Source of the DNA: UBA668 sp043740085
GTDB lineage: Bacteria > Actinomycetota > Acidimicrobiia > Acidimicrobiales > Ilumatobacteraceae
Assembly: GCA_043740085.1 (NCBI GenBank)
Contig: JAYUCY010000081.1
Location: forward strand, 1-8,723
DNA length: 8,723 bases
Reading direction: 5' to 3'
The notes below the pieces were generated by a model, which searched no databases, was not told the origin of the DNA, and worked only from the letters and a program-made list of their open reading frames with translations. The translations under genes and the position numbers were made by a program. This document shows, one piece after another, positions 6,170 through 8,723 of this stretch; position 1 is the stretch's first letter; each line of letters starts with the position of its first letter.

Positions 6170-6717
6170 GCCAGCACCTTCGCCAGTTGTTTGGTGAGCG
6201 CATCGATCTCACCGAACGACGCGTCCCACACTGCCCGCGACTTTCCCGTCGGGTCGGCCAATTCGGGTATGTCGGTTGCGTCCAGGTAGTCGAGCGCGGT
6301 GGGCCTGCCGACACCGATCTCACCGAGCCACTCGGCCAGGGAACGATCTCCGCGCGGCCCGACCGACCGAGCGCGCCCGACCAGCTCGGGCAGCGTGAAG
6401 GTACGGGCGAACGCATCGGGCCACTGGCCGGCGATGGCAACGACGTGCTGTTGCTCGGCGGTGAGGATGAGGTCGGCCGCGCTCACATCATCGGCCACAA
6501 TCGGTCGGCTGAAGTGGTCATCAACTGCAATCCCGCGGGCGGCCAAAAGGCGAACGGCACGTTCGATTGGTTGCTGACCATCGGCCGCGGTGCCGGCCGA
6601 CTGGATGTGAGGGGCCAGGCCAGCCGCTCGCAAATGAGCGTCCAGCAGCGCACCGATCAGCACGGAGCGCGTGCGATTGTGCGTGCATACGCTGAGAATC
6701 TCGAGCGTTGCGCTCAT
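6166..6717 (-). CDS. Low-molecular-weight protein tyrosine phosphatase-like protein
   Basis: A 183-residue LMW-PTP/arsenate-reductase-fold protein. The phosphate loop is CTHNRTRS with nucleophile Cys11 and Arg17 (CX5R). SAGTAA (40-45) and ADLILTAEQQH (81-91) are family positions, and Asp155 in ADPTGKS (154-160) fits the general-acid Asp-Pro loop. Classical members read CTGNICRS, so the P-loop is divergent but complete. In exopolysaccharide loci, Wzb/Etp-type members dephosphorylate tyrosine kinases or glycosyltransferases; no kinase gene is visible here. The start ATG 6717 has GGGAAG nine bases upstream. GTG 6750 would add 11 residues and is the alternative. It is first of a three-gene operon with ATGA coupling to the deacetylase. 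It is somewhat longer than the roughly 150 residues usual for the family. Confidence 0.88.
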   Translation of the reverse strand: MSATLEILSVCTHNRTRSVLIGALLDAHLRAAGLAPHIQSAGTAADGQQPIERAVRLLAARGIAVDDHFSRPIVADDVSAADLILTAEQQHVVAIAGQWPDAFARTFTLPELVGRARSVGPRGDRSLAEWLGEIGVGRPTALDYLDATDIPELADPTGKSRAVWDASFGEIDALTKQLAKVLA

Positions 6718-6750
6718 CGCCGTCTGCTTCCCGCTTGCGTCATTGCTCAC

Positions 6751-6756
6751 AGGTTA
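6751..6756 (-). promoter_or_regulatory. Possible -10 element (TAACCT) of the phosphatase operon
   Basis: TAACCT on the minus strand fits TANNNT. It would place a transcript start near 6744, giving a leader of about 27 bases with the GGGAAG ribosome site before ATG 6717. No convincing -35 was identified. The 97-bp interval to 6815 also has to hold the promoter of the divergent aminotransferase gene, for which I see no clear element. Confidence 0.25.
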
Positions 6757-6814
6757 CGGCCCGCAACCATGCGCAAGACGGCTTCGCGGCCAGCGCAGAT
6801 GGCACACTATCCGA

Positions 6815-7957
6815 GTGACCTGGACGTCTCCCACATGGAAGGTGCTGCTGTCCCCGCCGGAGGTGGGTGACGACGAGCGCGAACTTTTGCTCGCCGCGTT
6901 CGACTCGGGCTGGGTCGCGCCCGCCGGACCGGACATTGCCGCCTTCGAGGCCGAGCTTGCCGCCCTCACCGAGGTTGGCGGGGTCGCCGCACTCTCCAGC
7001 GGAACCGCCGCCATCCAGCTGGCGCTCATGGCCGTGGGTGTGCAGCGCGACGACGAAGTACTGGTCAGCGATCTCACGTTCGGAGCCAGCGCGTTTGCAG
7101 TCACGTACCTGGGTGCTCGCCCGTGCTTCGTCGACTGCGAGCCATCCACGTGGCACCTCGACCCTGAGCTGCTGGAGGCAGAACTCGCCGCTCGCGCGGC
7201 CGACGACCGGCTGCCGGCCGCCGTCGTCGCTGTCGACCTATATGGGTCGGTTGCCGATGGCGCCCGCATCGCCGCGGCGTGTGCGCGCTACGGCGTGCCA
7301 TTGGTGGAGGACGCTGCCGAAGCGCTGGGCGCGACGCGCGATGGCCAGCCGGCCGGCGGCTATGGACGCGTCGGGGTGCTGTCGTTCAACGGTAACAAGA
7401 TCGTCACCACCGGTGGCGGCGGCGCGCTGATCTCCAACGATCTCGATCTGGTCGCGCACGCCCGCCATCTGGCCACCCAAGCGCGCCAACCCGAGCTGTG
7501 GTACGAGCATCGTGAGATCGGGTTCAACTTCCGGATGGGCAACCTCAACGCGGCGGTTGGCCGCGGCCAGCTGCGCACGCTGCCCCAGCGCATCGAGGGT
7601 CGGCGGCGCGTCAATGCCGCCTATCGCGCACATCTTGGCGCGCTACCAGGCGTCACGTTCCAGGGCATCCCCGACCATTGCGAACCGAACCATTGGCTGA
7701 CGACGGTTGCGTTCGATCCGGCAACGTTCGGGGCCACGCCTCCGAAGATCCTGACGGCACTGCGCGAGGCAGGCATCGAGGCCCGCCATGGGTTCAAACC
7801 GATGCACATGCAGCCGGTGTTCGCGGGGCACTCGGTGGTGGGGGGCGCTGTCGCCGAACGCCTCTTCGAGACCACGCTCAGCCTGCCATCCAGCGCCCGG
7901 CTCACGGATGGCGATGTCGAGTGGATCTGCGACGTGATCACCTCGGCACGAGGTTGA
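6815..7957 (+). CDS. DegT/DnrJ/EryC1/StrS PLP-dependent sugar aminotransferase (PglE-like)
   Basis: A 380-residue fold-type I aminotransferase of the sugar aminotransferase family. It would transfer an amino group from glutamate to a UDP-4-keto-6-deoxy sugar. Seen are SGWVAPAGP (31-39), the phosphate-binding ALSSGTAAIQLAL (59-71), VEDAAEALGA (164-173, Asp166 contacting the PLP ring nitrogen), and SFNGNKIVTTGGGGAL (190-205) with Lys195 as the Schiff-base lysine. EIGFNFRMGNLNAAVGRGQL (234-253) is also typical. FNGNK followed by a Gly-rich run is the pattern of PglE/bacillosamine-pathway enzymes. GTG 6815 gives a full-length protein; GTG 6842, nine codons later, puts LLSPP at the very N-terminus as in many relatives and is a credible alternative. 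It begins divergently from the phosphatase operon and is followed closely by a membrane-protein gene. Confidence 0.94.
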   Translation: MTWTSPTWKVLLSPPEVGDDERELLLAAFDSGWVAPAGPDIAAFEAELAALTEVGGVAALSSGTAAIQLALMAVGVQRDDEVLVSDLTFGASAFAVTYLGARPCFVDCEPSTWHLDPELLEAELAARAADDRLPAAVVAVDLYGSVADGARIAAACARYGVPLVEDAAEALGATRDGQPAGGYGRVGVLSFNGNKIVTTGGGGALISNDLDLVAHARHLATQARQPELWYEHREIGFNFRMGNLNAAVGRGQLRTLPQRIEGRRRVNAAYRAHLGALPGVTFQGIPDHCEPNHWLTTVAFDPATFGATPPKILTALREAGIEARHGFKPMHMQPVFAGHSVVGGAVAERLFETTLSLPSSARLTDGDVEWICDVITSARG

Positions 7958-7977
7958 CCTCCGCCATTTCACCGGAG

Positions 7978-8703
7978 GTGTCGCTGTCGAACATTGGCAT
8001 TGGTAGCCGGCTTGCGCTGGGGGCCGCGACCGGTCTCGCCGCTGTTGCGCTGAGTTGGAACGACAGTGACCTGGGTGATCGCTCGCACTGGTGGGCGACA
8101 ACGACGGCAATCGTGCTGGCCGCTCTTCTCGCCGGTCTATTGCCCCTGGCCCGCACGCTGCTCCCCCGGCCAGGCGCTGTTCCGCTGACGGTGCTGGCAT
8201 GGCTGGCCGCGGTGTACGGCTGTGTGCCCGAGACCGACCAGGTGGTGGGGGTCGCCATGTTCGTTGCGATGGTTGTGCTCGTGGAACTTGTTGCCGGCGA
8301 ATACCTTCCGTTCGGGTGGCAACTGGGCATCATCGGCGCGGTCCTGTGGGCCGGCCTCTACGGTGCCACCGGCCGCCAGAGTGCACTTGTTGGTGCACTG
8401 TTCGGTGCGTGGCCCGTGGTCCTCGGCCCGCTGGTTGCGCTGCTGTCCCGCCTACGCCGTACACCCCGGTGGGGGCGATGGGCCGTGGCGGCGATTGGCA
8501 CTGGTGCCGCACTGGTAGTAGCCCGCACGGGAGCGCTCGCCACCACGATCGAGCCCGCACTGCGCGCAGTCGCGCCCTGGGGTTCGGCCTCGCTGGCGGT
8601 GTCGGTGATACTTGGGTGGGTCGCAGCTCGGCGTCAGCCGATCAGCGCCACGCCCGCATCCCATCCGCATCGAACAGGGTCCGGCGACCGACCGTCCCCG
8701 TGA
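7978..8703 (+). CDS. Polytopic membrane protein, about eight helices, function unknown
   Basis: A roughly 241-residue hydrophobic protein with about eight predicted membrane segments (about 10-27, 40-60, 67-83, 88-106, 114-131, 136-157, 167-184, 197-217) and a polar Pro/Ser/His-rich C-terminal tail. I do not recognise the family. The only notable loop is SWNDSDLGDRSHWW between helices 1 and 2. The start is uncertain. GTG 7978 is used here; TTG 7954 overlaps the aminotransferase stop as TTGA and would add eight residues. A perfect GGAGG (7974-7978) sits too close to GTG 7978 but five bases before an in-frame CTG at 7984. Its place in the glycan cluster suggests a role in export or membrane-bound modification of the glycan, but it is shorter than typical Wzx, Wzy or O-antigen ligase proteins. 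Confidence 0.8.
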   Translation: MSLSNIGIGSRLALGAATGLAAVALSWNDSDLGDRSHWWATTTAIVLAALLAGLLPLARTLLPRPGAVPLTVLAWLAAVYGCVPETDQVVGVAMFVAMVVLVELVAGEYLPFGWQLGIIGAVLWAGLYGATGRQSALVGALFGAWPVVLGPLVALLSRLRRTPRWGRWAVAAIGTGAALVVARTGALATTIEPALRAVAPWGSASLAVSVILGWVAARRQPISATPASHPHRTGSGDRPSP

Positions 8704-8723
8704 ACGAGACAACGCTGCCGTCG
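8700..8723 (+). CDS. Start of a further gene, cut off by the window edge
   Basis: GTG 8700 lies inside the membrane-protein stop (GTGA overlap) and opens a frame reading VNETTLPS to the last base. The same coupling style recurs throughout this window, which is the main reason to believe it. Eight codons are too few to identify a product, and the ribosome site is weak. Confidence 0.45.

Noticed and set aside
5252..6289. 345-codon plus-strand open frame
   Set aside because: It lies antisense to the well-supported deacetylase and the end of the phosphatase. The translation shows no family motifs and looks like GC-rich shadow sequence.

Overview
The window looks like chromosomal DNA from a high-GC actinobacterium. 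The signs are very GC-rich codons, frequent GTG starts, a short LPXTG-anchored surface protein, a MeaB-type GTPase and many 4-nt stop/start overlaps. My inference is an Acidimicrobiia/Ilumatobacter-like lineage, but nothing in the window proves this. I see no tRNA, rRNA, CRISPR array, transposase or phage gene.

Layout. (1) Positions 1-1722, minus strand: an NFU-type Fe-S scaffold overlaps a MeaB GTPase by ATGA. A 20-bp perfect-arm hairpin follows, then an enoyl-CoA hydratase that runs off the left edge. This is a central-metabolism block (acyl-CoA, B12-dependent mutase support, Fe-S). (2) Positions 1784-2391, plus strand: a cupredoxin-like lipoprotein overlaps (GTGA) a 45-residue single-pass membrane protein. 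(3) Positions 2397-2657, minus strand: an 86-residue protein that is little more than a signal peptide, a Pro/Thr-rich linker and an LPVTG sorting signal. (4) Positions 2860-8723: a surface-glycan cluster. A PglD-like sugar N-acetyltransferase and a PglC-like monotopic phosphoglycosyl transferase (plus strand) face a convergent minus-strand operon of LMW tyrosine phosphatase, NodB-type deacetylase and GT4 glycosyltransferase. Divergent from that operon are a DegT-family sugar aminotransferase, an eight-helix membrane protein and the first codons of another gene.

Reading the glycan cluster together. The aminotransferase and acetyltransferase are the last two steps expected for a UDP-4-acetamido-4,6-dideoxy sugar of the N,N'-diacetylbacillosamine type. 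The phosphoglycosyl transferase would load that sugar phosphate onto undecaprenyl phosphate. The GT4 enzyme would add the next sugar. The deacetylase has no export signal and could trim an N-acetyl group on the cytoplasmic face, and the phosphatase could be regulatory. The 4,6-dehydratase, flippase and polymerase or ligase are not in the window and may lie to the right. The pathway assignment is inference from family membership and gene order.

The most interesting points are the bacillosamine-like lipid-linked glycan locus with its cytosolic deacetylase and phosphatase, the minimal LPXTG protein beside it, the long hairpin between meaB and the hydratase, and the small membrane-protein gene coupled to the lipoprotein. 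I found no clear evidence of a wholly new system.
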